This document shows positions 1-11,001 of a stretch of DNA of 64,000 nucleotides, one piece after another. The stretch comes from Mytilisepta virgata (lineage: Eukaryota > Mollusca > Bivalvia > Mytilida > Mytilidae), in the NCBI GenBank assembly GCA_028015205.1, contig CM051514.1:26242150-26306149 (forward strand), given 5' to 3'. Below the pieces are notes generated by a model, which saw only the letters and a list, made by a program, of their open reading frames with translations, did no database searches and was not told the DNA's origin. Both the position numbers and the translations under genes were made by a program. How positions within the stretch are numbered: position 1 is the first letter of the stretch; the number at the start of each line of letters is the position of its first letter.

Positions 1-484
1 TCATTAATTCGTTTCCTTAGAGGATTGACAAAATACCTATCCAGTATCCCTTGTTTATCTTCATTCATTATTTCATCGAGATTAATTACACGTCGATCTG
101 TGGTTTCAAATTCACTGATGTCATGTAAATCATCAGTATCGTCTGTTAACACAGTTACAACGATTTTCGTATTAGACTTGACTCGATCTTTGAAGTCTTG
201 TGCCCTCTTTAATTCATTTATGTAAAATATGTATAGTTCTTTAAGGCTATGTTCATCGGTAGGTAAGTACTCAGACAATGGCTTTGACAGATGAAAAACA
301 CAATATCGTTCCGATCTGAAGTGTCTTCCAATGTCAATACATAATTTTGATTTTCCAATTCCCTCACGACCAGTCACCAACAAGAAATTTGCCTCTTCCA
401 GAAGTTTTATCGCTTTTATGGCTGCTGATGTTTGGAAGAATTTTTCATCTTTTGAATGTTGGTCAATTAATAATTTTGTCCTAT
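1..484 (-). CDS. Partial exon of an nSTAND3/DZIP3-like P-loop NTPase
   Basis: Read on the minus strand from 484 down to the window edge, the exon is open for about 161 codons. It has a Walker A motif, VTGREGIGKS, preceded by the stretch FFQTSAAIKAIKLLEEANFL, which matches the usual lead-in to the P-loop in nSTAND3 NTPases. Further on it has KIVVTVLTDD and VINLDEIMNEDK, resembling the later part of that domain. No clear Walker B DD segment is visible between them, so the ATPase may be degenerate or divergent. A consensus acceptor (TTTTAG) ends at 485-486, and the codon phase agrees with splicing there. The protein continues beyond base 1. Such NTPases are regarded as signalling or immune-type STAND proteins, often fused to HEPN or receptor domains in molluscs. 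That role is family knowledge, not shown here. Long plus-strand ORFs at this position are antisense shadows. Confidence 0.7.
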
Positions 485-531
485 CTAAAAATAATAAATT
501 GCGTAGTATATATTATATGTAATTTTTATTA

Positions 532-1092
532 ATGCAGGCGTCACACTGTCCTGAAATTGACACCAGATCGACATACGAATATGGAACTTTGCATTTCGCG
601 CGAAGATGGCCCCGAATTTGGTCAACAGCCAATCAACAGCCGAAGCAAGTACGATTCCTACAGAAGGTCACACGATGGCACCCGAACCACGAATGAAGGC
701 AACAAAGAAAGGTGAATTTGTATCAAGTTGTTTACCTGCAGGACTCGCGAAGTCCACACGATGTGATTAATTGAGGTACTTAAATTCGCCTATCTTTGCC
801 GACACCGTGGTCCCATCCCGATGTCATTGTACTATAATACGATGGCTACACGACGGCATTTCGAGGGCTTCACGTAGTAGTGTTTCCTTCCTAAGACAAT
901 CGGGCAGCTTCTTATTTTGCCACCGCTCACGAAGTTTTGGCAGGTGCCTGAGAAACCCAACCGGCGGTCTTCGATGGCTTAAGATGCCTTTACGAATTGC
1001 ACGATGTTTTTACGATCAAATCCGAATTTGAAAACATTTCCTTTATTGAGTGTCCATGTGGTGTCAATTTCGGGATAGTGTGAAGCCTGCAT
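532..1092. mobile_element. MITE-like element with ~34-bp terminal inverted repeats
   Basis: The left end (ATGCAGGCGTCACACTGTCC, continuing GAAATTGACACCA) reappears as the reverse complement at 1059-1092 with about four mismatches. The interior has no convincing coding sequence, so this is a non-autonomous DNA transposon of ~561 bp. It lies in the intron directly upstream of the NTPase exon, 47 bp from its acceptor. The target duplication is unclear; flanks are AT-rich (ATTA on the left, AAAA on the right), so the superfamily is not assigned. Confidence 0.7.
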
Positions 1093-2242
1093 AAAAGTGT
1101 TACAGTACCTCAAAAAAATTTAAAACCAAAAAAAAACCTGTAACGTCTGTTTATCAATGATGTGAGGAAAAGGCAGAGCAGTAAAATCCTGCCCTGTGCT
1201 CTTTTCCAATGCAACAGAGCATCTTGTTAATTAAGAAGTCTGAATAGAAATAATCGAAAGGTCGTTGCTGCTATGGCCATTTGCGTGGTAATTTTTCTGC
1301 TAATTTTTTGGTGTGGACTGTTGCTCAAATCAATGTTATCTTGAACTCCTTTATGTTATTAGCCGAATATCTTGAGTAATCATGTAAGATGTGATTTCAT
1401 TGACTAACACCATATATCCTCTTATTTTGAGCTAAGACGAGTAACATTATACTTACGTTTTGAATTCCATGTTCACAATATACAATTTTGAAAGGGCTTC
1501 ACCTAACTACTTTTACCAAACTTGATCCAAATTGGGACATTAGTTTCACTAAAAATTATATTTAAATGAAAACGTGCGACAAGGATAGACGAAAACTGAG
1601 CTAAATCCGCCAAAGATGAACTTTTAGCTCACAAAATTTATTTTCTTCCCAACAGACAATAGAGGTATAATCTGCTTTTACGGTTCAAAAGAAGTCTTGA
1701 AAGGCTCGATTTTATCGAAGAATAGTTGATTCATTAGATAAAAAAAAATATTGGCTTTGTTTTTTGTTTTTCCAATCAAATTATCGCAAATCATTGATCG
1801 ATCATCTCCATAAAAAATCCTCATGGAAATTATTAAAATTATTAAAACTTTGCTACATATGATTCGCAAAAATATTTCCCATTTTACACGCGTTACGGGG
1901 GCGTGCCTCGAGCGCTATCGTACAAGAATATATTAATGCAAGTAAAAGTCTAGTGTTGATGATTTTTATTGCAAAAACTGTTTACAACGTTGATTTCATA
2001 AGTCACTGAAAAAGCATTCAAAAGTTGAAATTGTGACCAAAATCTGGTAGCTAAGTTTTAAAAAATAAACTTTTATTGGTAGGATTTCTACACCTTCTCT
2101 ATTGCATCGCTGGGAACAAATCCAACTGACATATCGATAGCCTATATAACCTAGTGGCTAAATACACAAATGTGATTCTATTAAAATATCTCTCCTTCAA
2201 ATTAGCCTTAAATTTATACGGGTCTCTTACAAATTCTGTCAC
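1093..2242. other. Unassigned AT-rich DNA
   Basis: I find no recognisable exon, RNA gene or repeat boundary here. A 63-codon minus-strand ORF at 1678-1869 has no known motif or good splice sites. The last bases (TTCTGTCACTTTCTGTCACT, from about 2234) are a short direct duplication marking the start of the 7.3-kb tandem repeat. Confidence 0.5.
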
Positions 2243-2306
2243 TTTCTGTCACTTTCAATTTAATTTCTAGCTTTAAATGTTTTCAATCTGCAAATTTCTT
2301 ACATAC

Positions 2307-2327
2307 CTATTATCTTTGCTTTTTCAC
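2307..2327 (-). CDS. Candidate 21-nt micro-exon (copy 1)
   Basis: On the minus strand a strong acceptor (TTTCTTCTTACTAG) is followed by 21 nt and a good donor (GTATGTAAG). The exon is phase 1-1 and would read G-EKAKII-G. Its phase fits the upstream Ig exon. No domain can be recognised in so short a piece, and no transmembrane exon was found between it and the Ig exon. The evidence is splice signals only. Confidence 0.3.
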
Positions 2328-3398
2328 CTAGTAAGAAGAAACAAATGCATACTTAGACAGAATTAAGCAATTTAAATGTTGAGACAGTTTCTTGTGCTGC
2401 ATTATTTTGAACATAAAACAAAATTACTGTCAGTCCTTTGATTTAATTCCAACGGTTGGTCTAAAACGTCGGGATTCCCTTTAGTGACGTCACAATAGAA
2501 AAGAAAATTTAGTCTATATGATAGACGAAAAAGATTTGACCAAACAAATGATGCGTTATATCCAATATTAAATCATATCAGTATATTAAACTAAATAATG
2601 AAAGTTTTCCTTAGTTTAAAACAAACGAAAATTATAAGGGTCATTCTGTTCTTTCTCAAAATAACTGATTTTGAATGTCATAAAAACAGTAATAAAATTT
2701 CATCAATATTCTTTTTAAGCGTTAAACTGGATTGAGGGATAATAAACATGAGAAAGTCCTGCAATGTCACATTCTGAAATCAAAAGCAAACCAACAGCGC
2801 TTTGTTGTTGGTCTTCATCTTAATCGTCGACAAAATGTAATACAGAGTCAATATTGCGGTATTGTTCACCCCTACATGTTTTCATGTTTTTCACACTGTG
2901 GGAATATGTCAAACTGTGCAAAAAAGTCTGTCATTCGTTTAGCGAGAAAATCCTTTTTGTATAAGTGGAAATTTATGCTGTGTAATATCTGCAGAGTTGT
3001 CTAAAGCTATATATATGAAGAAGAAAATACGTTATGTATCATTGTTTAACATATAAAATAGGAAACTGATATCATCATCCATCAAACAAAACTTCGTAAA
3101 AACCAAAAAGCAATCATAAAAACTTTTTAGGAAACTAAATCATATGATCCTAAAATGGGTATCCAAATTCTAGTCCTAGGTAAGGTCAAATTTGTGAATG
3201 GATAATGAAATTCATTTACAATAAAATTTCAAAAGGTATCACTTGAACAGCCATTTCGTCGAATACTAAAATTCGTTTGTCCACTTCACAATAAAGTGAA
3301 AAAAATTGGTATCGAGTGAAATATACGTATATGCTGAATCCATACTTACTAAATGCAACATCTTTAATATAACTGTATTTTAAAAGACAATCACTTAC
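2328..3398. other. Intron-like sequence between Ig exon and micro-exon
   Basis: No further exon with paired splice sites was convincing. A 90-codon plus-strand ORF at 2732-3004 (copied at 10020-10292) has seven or more cysteines but no recognisable domain and no good splice context. I treat it as chance. A transmembrane exon was sought on the minus strand and not found. Confidence 0.4.
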
Positions 3399-3713
3399 CA
3401 GAATAAATATAAACTTCCTTCTTCACGTCTGACGACAGACAATGAAATTTATTTTGAATTGAACATCTGTAAGTACCACTATGCCTTTCCCTTAAGTCTT
3501 TTATTGGCAGATTACAACTTTTTCTGAAATAACCCTTGGTACAGTTGCCTTCGGCTATATGTTGCCATTCATGTTGATCTTGTCCTTTGAATTCCCAGAA
3601 TATTATGTTCGGTTTCCCTATACCATATATATCAACTTGAAGACATAGTTTATCCCCTTCCAAAAGGGGTTCCAATTTATCCATGTCTCTATGTAGTTGT
3701 AAAATGAATGGAA
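3399..3713 (-). CDS. Immunoglobulin-like domain exon (copy 1)
   Basis: A 315-nt exon (105 codons) bounded by a consensus acceptor (TTTGACAG, minus strand) and donor (G|GTAAGTG). Both splice junctions are phase 1, the usual arrangement for a single Ig-domain exon. The translation shows the Ig signature: an early cysteine in DKLCLQVDIYG, a core tryptophan in IIFWEFKG, and the late-strand motif RERHSGTYRCSIQN with the second core cysteine. Two further cysteines (EGNCTKG, RKSCNLP) could form an extra disulphide. The domain is presumably extracellular and ligand- or partner-binding, but no partner can be inferred. The gene continues on both sides. A short stretch at 4034-4063 (minus) reading FLLCHEIVE in phase 1, with acceptor and donor, might precede it, but no start codon was found. 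Confidence 0.8.
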
Positions 3714-4856
3714 CTGTCAAATTAAAATTACATAAATTTGGAATTTTTTATATTTTTACTTCCTGTCAGCTGCTGGGGTATGCTTTTCCAAAACATATTA
3801 CATCTATATAGCTGTTTACGTGCGAATATGCATTTTCAGAAAAAAATACTACATCTATATTAACGTTATTGCATGCGTCATGCATTCTTCCGTCATTATA
3901 ATAGTGCGTGGAGCATTAGCACAAATAATGCAAGTACATCGAAATTTACTATAAGCATGTTTACCTCTAGAATGTATTTATGAAAATAATTACAACCTTA
4001 TTAATTATATATATATTTGCAGTCTGGAAATTAATACTCACGTTCAACAATTTCGTGACACAGCAAAAAAACTGAAAGAAATATGTACAATGTATATTGA
4101 CAGGTTTGTCAAATTTGAAGGATTATAAAGCACAACCCCCTTTCTAACAGTGAAGAAAGTTCCAATGAAATTCTAGACACAAACGTCCAAAATCGCACTT
4201 TAAGTGAACATGATTTTGATTTAAAATTAAAAAGTGCTCAAGACGACGTTTTCATTATCTTATTTTAAATCCGAAAGGTGTTTGATGTCTACATCTTTCA
4301 AGATATTCTATATAAGAAGGCACACCACTAAATCGCTCCCCTGTCTACTTCAACATTAAATTCGTCATTTTCAAAACTTTGAGAAAAATGTAAAATGACT
4401 TTAGTCGGGAAATATGTTAACATTTCTTTTAAATAAAAGCTGTCTGCGAATATTGTACTTCAATAGTACATTCAATACCAAATAAGAATTTTTTTCTCGT
4501 TTCAAATTTTCCGGTGAACATTTGCCCCATCACTTCCAACTGAATACCAAAAATTACAGTCGAAGTAATATGCGCAGTTTCCTAGCCGCATATCCCACTA
4601 TATCGGTGACTTCCACCTAGCCATTTGATAGAACGATAAACTAACATAGAAATGCACGGGCGGTATTTAAATTTGGATTTGCTTTAAATGAAATCGATAT
4701 CATAAAAATGTGTTCCTATATCTTAAATCTATGATAAATTACCAATGTTTTAAGTCCATATTCAATAGATATTGTTTAGTACAAATTACTTCAAATTTCA
4801 TTTGAAAATTTCCTTTATTCGCAGATAAGATTTAAACAGTCACTGTGTAAAACCAG

Positions 4857-5580
4857 AGGCTCCCAGGAGCCTGTATCGCGCACCTGATATTTTCATTTGT
4901 TCATTGGTAAATGACCTTGAGATTAACATGCCATGTTTGCTTTCAACCTATTCAGTAATTTTCAAGAAGAAGCCGTTTATATGTAATTCTTGGATGATGG
5001 ATCGACATCAAAGTAACTAGACTTGGTCAGCACCTCATAAGGAACATTCATGCTATATTTGGTTTTAATCCATGCAGTGGTTCCCTAGACGATTTTTGTG
5101 TGTATTTCCTGTAAGATCCTATGTTAAAGTAAGTTTCCCTTTGGCGGCCATCTTGGATGACGTATCGGCAACAATGTAGCAACACTTTGTCAGCACCTCA
5201 TAAGGAACATTCCTGTCATGTTTAGTTTCAATCCATTCTGTGGTTCCATAGAAGAAGATTTTTGTATGTATTTCTCATATGGTTCTATGTTAAACTAAGC
5301 CCCCTCCGCCGCAGGCTGCCATCTTGTATGACAGATCGCCAATAAAGTAACAACACTTGGTCAGCACCTTATAAGGAACATTTGTGCCATGTTAAATCCA
5401 TTCAGGGCTTCTCTAGAAGACGATTTATGTATGTACTTCACATATGGTCCCATATGCATGTTAAACTAAGTCCCTCGCTGGAAGCCATGTCGGATGTACG
5501 GATCAGCACCAAAGTAACAACATTTATATCATTTCTTTTAAAAATCATCATTTTAAGGACCAAAAGACAGCTTCATTAAC
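4857..5580. repeat. Dispersed bivalve-type repeat, tandem ~175-bp units (copy 1)
   Basis: The segment starts with CTCCCAGGAGCCTGTATCGC and runs through about three degenerate units. Each unit contains variants of TTGGTCAGCACCTCATAAGG, a 'had to be mapped' phrase ATCCATTCNGTGGTTCC, and GGCNGCCATCTTGNATGAC. The same vocabulary recurs at 33.4-34.9, 41.6-42.2, 53.1-53.5 and 60.3-60.8 kb. It is non-coding; the 65-codon ORF at 5382 is a by-product. Confidence 0.7.
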
Positions 5581-5782
5581 AAGGTTCTGATAGAAACATA
5601 ATTCAGTCTTAAATTATGGTAATGTATGTGACTGCAGAATTTAAGGAAGCAATAACACTACCTTCTTCAAAGAACACGTGCCTAGAAATTTCTATGCATA
5701 TAAGTAATATTGCTATATTAAAAATATTTATATAATCTTAGTACAATACATTTACTGAGATGTTTTCAGCCTTTCATTATAA

Positions 5783-5909
5783 GTTATCATGCTTTGACCC
5801 AACTAACTTGATTATTTAGACAGTGTCGAAAATTGTTGAACGCCCGAACCGTTCAACAATTTTCTACACTGTCTAAATAATCATGCTAGTTGGGTCAAAG
5901 CATGATAAC
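5783..5909. repeat. Long hairpin, loop-deleted version (copy 1)
   Basis: Arms of about 58-60 bp face each other (start GTTATCATGCTTTGACCCAA, end ...TTGGGTCAAAGCATGATAAC), with only a few mismatches. The loop is shortened to CGCCCGAAC. It lacks the 13 bp GTGAGGGCGAAAG present in the duplicate, so this copy has lost the loop-apex stem. It sits ~230 bp upstream of the recombinase start. Confidence 0.85.
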
Positions 5910-6137
5910 ATTTTTGTGCGGTTATGCTAACCGTATTGAGTATATAATTAATTAAACGTTAAACACACAAATGTCCTAGATTTCACTTCGCAAAATTCAC
6001 ATGTTAACTCCGCCCACTGACCGCGTGTTTGACCCTCACTCTTAATGTGTGTATGCTCCGACCACTGATCGTGTAACCTGATGATCTATTGATTTTCCAT
6101 GTAGCGCATAGTTGATGTGTTTTTATGCCAACTAAAG

Positions 6138-7670
6138 ATGGAGCCTGGTAAAAGACGATTTGTCGATACAAGTGATGAAGAAATCAAACGAAAACGTTTG
6201 AAAATGAGTGCTGATAAAACATTAAACCAGAATATAGCAGCAGCGACTATTTTCCGGGAGTATTTAAAAGAAAAGAAAATGGATCCAGGATTCGAACATT
6301 ATGACACATTAAAACTAGATGAAGCGTTGGGTCATTTCTATATGGATGTGCGTAAAGCTGATGGAAATCGTTATAAAACAAATTCACTGCAGTGCTTGAA
6401 ATACTCATTGAATAGATATTTAAAGGCTCCACTCTACAATAAAAAAATTGACATTGTGAATGATGAAAGATTTAGCGCTTCCAGGGAAAATTTCAAAGCG
6501 GCAATGGCAGAACTAAAACGCATGGGATTAGGAGACGTCGAGCATTATCCGTCTATTGACAAAGCTGACAGAAGGAAACTAAATACTTCAAAATATCTAT
6601 CCCCAAATACACCATTTGAACTTCAAAATAAAGTTCAATTCGATATTCGCTTGTATTTTTGTCGACGGGGAATAGAAAATATGCCACAAATGACAAAATC
6701 CACGTTTTCTGTCAAAAAAGATCCGAAGACGGGGCTAAAATATGTTGTTAAAACTTTAGATGAGCTGACAAAAAACCATCGCAGCAGTGACAAAGAAAAA
6801 ACTTCAAGGATAATGCCAGAAAAATCCAGTTCTGAATTTTGTCCAGTGTCCTCCTTTGAAAAGTATGTAAATAAATTAAATCCGGAGTGTGACAAACTAT
6901 GGCAGAGACCGAAAGATCGGTTCTGTGAGGAGGATCCTACATGGTATTATAACATTCCTGTGGACGAAAAAAACGCTTGGCAATTTCATGTCATACCTGA
7001 GCAAAAAGTGCAACTTGTCTGAAACCTACACTAACCATTCTATCCGAGCTACCGGGGCTACTGTTCTAGCTAAAAATTCGTATTGCAATGCACAGATCAT
7101 GGCCGTAACTGGACATAAGTCAGTAGCATCCCTTTCTTTGTACCAGCGGGTTGATAATGATGATAAGATACGTATGGGACAGACGTTAACAGAAAGCATC
7201 ACAGAACCTTCTAAAGCATTAGCTTTAACTGTTGGTGAAACATCATCGAATATTCGTGCTTTACCAAGCTCCAGTTGTACAGTGCCTCCTAAAACTTTGC
7301 CAACTGGCCCTTCTTCTACATTTCTTCCTTTACCGAATATTACAACAGGAAGCACCGCTGTCATTAGTACAGAACGTAGTTCCGTTACTTATAACGTTGG
7401 ACAAAATACTCTATATACATCTGCTAAGGAATACAAAGCGGCGCCTTAATCATTTAGCGGACCCTTGCATGCAATACTTTTAAGCCAAAACATTTAAGTA
7501 CAACCCAACAAGGAAACAGCACACAGTTATTTAATGAATCATTGCAAGGTGTCAATCTAAATGAACTGTTCAATGATTTTACTGAAACTTCCGTAAACAT
7601 AAATCGTACTACACTTTGTCCACAAGTTTTCAACAACTGTTCCGTAACTATTGTTTATAAAAAAGAATGA
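6138..7670 (+). pseudogene. Crypton-type tyrosine recombinase (DUF3504/KIAA1958-like), frameshifted, copy 1
   Basis: The first frame (from MEPGKRRFVDTSDEE; an ATG seven codons upstream is also possible) runs to a stop at 7020. The second frame, offset by +1, carries the C-terminal catalytic part to 7449. A tail in the original frame (ending FNNCSVTIVYKKE, stop 7668-7670) matches the usual end of this family but follows another frame change and a TAG at 7455. Catalytic residues visible: Arg in FCRRGIENM, His and Arg in TNHSIRATGA, His in VTGHKS, and the nucleophile Tyr in SLSLYQR. The frame break lies in the A7 run of GACGAAAAAAACGC (~6963-6971); one A fewer would restore the frame. These proteins descend from Crypton transposons and occur in animals as domesticated genes and as repeats. 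Repetition, hairpin neighbour and frameshifts favour a dead or dying element. Confidence 0.8.
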
Positions 7671-8734
7671 CTTCATTTTTAGAACAAGAACGGATTTGAT
7701 TGTTGTAGAACATATTTTTATTTAGAGTTTGGTTTAATGTGCTCGGGAGCATTTCACTTTATTTTATTCCATCTTATATTGTTTTTATTTAGATTTTTAA
7801 AGGTTTTCTGGACGAAAAACATTTTTTTACATCTGTTATCACTTTTAATTTTGTATGATATATTACAGAGAAGTATAATAAATATATTTTATTTGAATTG
7901 CTCTAGATCGATAACACCCTGGATTGCGTCATGCATGTATAGATGTCAACCAGTGGAATTGTCCATTCGCCGACCGGTTAACAGGTCAACTTGCCTTATG
8001 TAGCGCAATACACTAAGGTTATCACAAGACAGCGTGTTCCTTACTTTGTTCTTTTTATAGCACACATGATTTAAGGTCAACAGGTTGAGCACACATGATT
8101 AAAGGTCAACATATTACAACGCGATTGCTGGTTGGCTACAGGCACATGTTTTGTAAGAAGTTTTCTTTTTGGGGGCAATTTGATTGGGTTGTGTATGGCG
8201 AACATGGTTTTTTAGCAGATGGCAAGGCAGCCAGTAGAATTCAAGTTTACAACTGCATAACCGTACAATCTCATTTAGTGCACTGACAGATCGTTATGAT
8301 TCAGTTGTTGTAAATGCATTTTTTAAAGAATAATTATTACCACTAAAGGATGTTTACATTTGAGTCTTGGAAAAATATTACCTTATTTTTAAAAATTTCC
8401 ATGCTTCACTAACGATGTTAAGACAAAGGAGGATATATCATTTGCCGAATGAATATTTGCATGCGTTTTTAATGTTAGAGTTATTTATTGATTACATGTA
8501 CAGTCGGAAAAGAGCATCACAAATTTGGTTTTAATCGATAAAGCACAGTTATCCGGTAGTTGTGACACATTGGAGATGACTTTGAATTGTGTTTGTTTAT
8601 TTACTGCTAGTGATTTCATAGGAATAAATACACCTTTTACTTTCTGGGCATTGCTAAAAAAACATTTGATATTGAAAAAAACTAATTTGGTTTGATTTTA
8701 GTAGAAAAAAAAATAAAATTGTGTCCATACCTTG
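7671..8734. other. AT-rich region downstream of recombinase (copy 1; duplicated at 14975-16039)
   Basis: The region contains short ORFs (7737-8003, 8095-8286) without motifs, a close direct repeat of AGCACACATGATT around 8059-8101, and no recognised gene. A polyadenylation-like AATAAA occurs near 7878. Confidence 0.4.
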
Positions 8735-9245
8735 AACTAAAAATAGATACCAGCCAGATAGACATGTACACCTTACAATCATTCCATACACCAAAATAGT
8801 TGACCTATTGCTTATGGTATTTGAAAAACAGACAAAAACACAACAAACTTAACATTGACCAATGAACCATGAAAATGAGGTCAAGGTCAGATGAAACCTG
8901 CCAGACTGATATGTACAACGATTCCATACACCACATATAGTTGACCTACTGCTTAAAGTATCTGAGAAACGGACCTAATCACGTAACTTTAACCTTGATC
9001 ACTGATCCATGAAATGAGGACGAGGTCAGGGGAACCCTGTATGACGGACATTTAAACGTACACAAATATAGTAATCATATTACTCATAATAAGTGGGAAT
9101 TTCAAATCACAAAAAACTATACATTTTTTCAAGTAGTCGATGAACCATGAAAATGAGGTCAAGGACAATGGACATATGACAGACAGAAAGTTCATAACAT
9201 AAGGTATCTGCATACAAGGTATGAAGCATCCAGGTCTTCTACCTT
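8735..9245. repeat. Degenerate tandem repeat with AAAATGAGGTCAAGG motif (copy 1)
   Basis: About three units of ~140-170 bp contain CATTCCATACACCAAAATAG, GTTGACCTATTGCTTA and ACCATGAAAATGAGGTCAAG variants. This dispersed repeat type is, to my recollection, very common in mussel genomes. It is followed at 9290-9309 by a perfect 8-bp-stem hairpin (TCTGCGAC-TTTT-GTCGCAGA). Confidence 0.6.
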
Positions 9246-9594
9246 CTGAAATATAAAGCTTTATACAAATACAAATACCTATTTCTCACTCTGCGACTTT
9301 TGTCGCAGACGAGACAAAAAACATACCCCCACCCCCCTGCTTGAAGTTAAATGGTTCTCTCTAACGAAAATTTGAACTTTATTTTAGTTTTATTTAAACA
9401 TCAGAAATGTGAAAAGTAAACCATTTAAAAGAATATTAAGTAATGGGAGACAACGCCATATACATCCTGATTTTTGTGTCGGATATTGTAGCAACTTTGG
9501 AAGCCGGCGAAAGTACCCTGAAACTATGCGTTTCTGTCACTTTCAATTTAATTTCTAGCTTTAAATGTTTTCAATCTGCAAATTTCTTACATAC

Positions 9595-9615
9595 CTATTA
9601 TCTTTGCTTTTTCAC
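9595..9615 (-). CDS. Candidate 21-nt micro-exon (copy 2)
   Basis: This is an exact duplicate of the candidate at 2307-2327, with the same acceptor and donor. See that entry for the reasoning and limits. Confidence 0.3.
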
Positions 9616-10686
9616 CTAGTAAGAAGAAACAAATGCATACTTAGACAGAATTAAGCAATTTAAATGTTGAGACAGTTTCTTGTGCTGCATTATTTTGAAC
9701 ATAAAACAAAATTACTGTCAGTCCTTTGATTTAATTCCAACGGTTGGTCTAAAACGTCGGGATTCCCTTTAGTGACGTCACAATAGAAAAGAAAATTTAG
9801 TCTATATGATAGACGAAAAAGATTTGACCAAACAAATGATGCGTTATATCCAATATTAAATCATATCAGTATATTAAACTAAATAATGAAAGTTTTCCTT
9901 AGTTTAAAACAAACGAAAATTATAAGGGTCATTCTGTTCTTTCTCAAAATAACTGATTTTGAATGTCATAAAAACAGTAATAAAATTTCATCAATATTCT
10001 TTTTAAGCGTTAAACTGGATTGAGGGATAATAAACATGAGAAAGTCCTGCAATGTCACATTCTGAAATCAAAAGCAAACCAACAGCGCTTTGTTGTTGGT
10101 CTTCATCTTAATCGTCGACAAAATGTAATACAGAGTCCATATTGCGGTATTGTTCACCCCTACATGTTTTCATGTTTTTCACACTGTGGGAATATGTCAA
10201 ACTGTGCAAAAAAGTCTGTCATTCGTTTAGCGAGAAAATCCTTTTTGTATAAGTGGAAATTTATGCTGTGTAATATCTGCAGAGTTGTCTAAAGCTATAT
10301 ATATGAAGAAGAAAATACGTTATGTATCATTGTTTAACATATAAAATAGGAAACTGATATCATCATCCATCAAACAAAACTTCGTAAAAACCAAAAAGCA
10401 ATCATAAAAACTTTTTAGGAAACTAAATCATATGATCCTAAAATGGGTATCCAAATTCTAGTCCTAGGTAAGGTCAAATTTGTGAATGGATAATGAAATT
10501 CATTTACAATAAAATTTCAAAAGGTATCACTTGAACAGCCATTTCGTCGAATACTAAAATTCGTTTGTCCACTTCACAATAAAGTGAAAAAAATTGGTAT
10601 CGAGTGAAATATACGTATATGCTGAATCCATACTTACTAAATGCAACATCTTTAATATAACTGTATTTTAAAAGACAATCACTTAC

Positions 10687-11001
10687 CAGAATAAATATAA
10701 ACTTCCTTCTTCACGTCTGACGACAGACAATGAAATTTATTTTGAATTGAACATCTGTAAGTACCACTATGCCTTTCCCTTAAGTCTTTTATTGGCAGAT
10801 TACAACTTTTTCTGAAATAACCCTTGGTACAGTTGCCTTCGGCTATATGTTGCCATTCATGTTGATCTTGTCCTTTGAATTCCCAGAATATTATGTTCGG
10901 TTTCCCTATACCATATATATCAACTTGAAGACATAGTTTATCCCCTTCCAAAAGGGGTTCCAATTTATCCATGTCTCTATGTAGTTGTAAAATGAATGGA
11001 A
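10687..11001 (-). CDS. Immunoglobulin-like domain exon (copy 2)
   Basis: This exon is identical in protein sequence to the one at 3399-3713, with the same phase 1-1 splice sites. If both copies are real and transcribed from the minus strand, this one lies upstream and splicing could join the two in frame, giving tandem Ig domains. The candidate upstream mini-exon (11322-11350) is one T shorter here (six rather than seven), which would change its phase. Confidence 0.8.

Larger units (their letters stand above)
2243..9530. repeat. Tandem duplication, copy 1 (7,288 bp)
   Basis: The segment from 2243 aligns base for base with the one starting at 9531. The offset is 7,288 bp until about 4060, 7,287 to about 5690, then 7,304 after a 4-bp and a 13-bp indel. 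Only about ten differences are visible in 7.3 kb, so the duplication is very recent or is two haplotypes left uncollapsed in assembly. The unit contains a minus-strand Ig exon and micro-exon, dispersed repeats, a long hairpin and a plus-strand Crypton-type recombinase. Confidence 0.95.

Noticed and set aside
331..532. Plus-strand ORFs near the left edge
   Set aside because: They are antisense to the P-loop NTPase exon, which has a clear Walker A and acceptor.
6963..6971. The A AAA AAC slippery heptamer at the recombinase frame break as a programmed -1 frameshift
   Set aside because: The heptamer is in the right phase for -1 slippage, but the downstream catalytic segment is in the +1 frame and the -1 frame hits a stop soon after. 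-1 frameshifting would not make the full protein.
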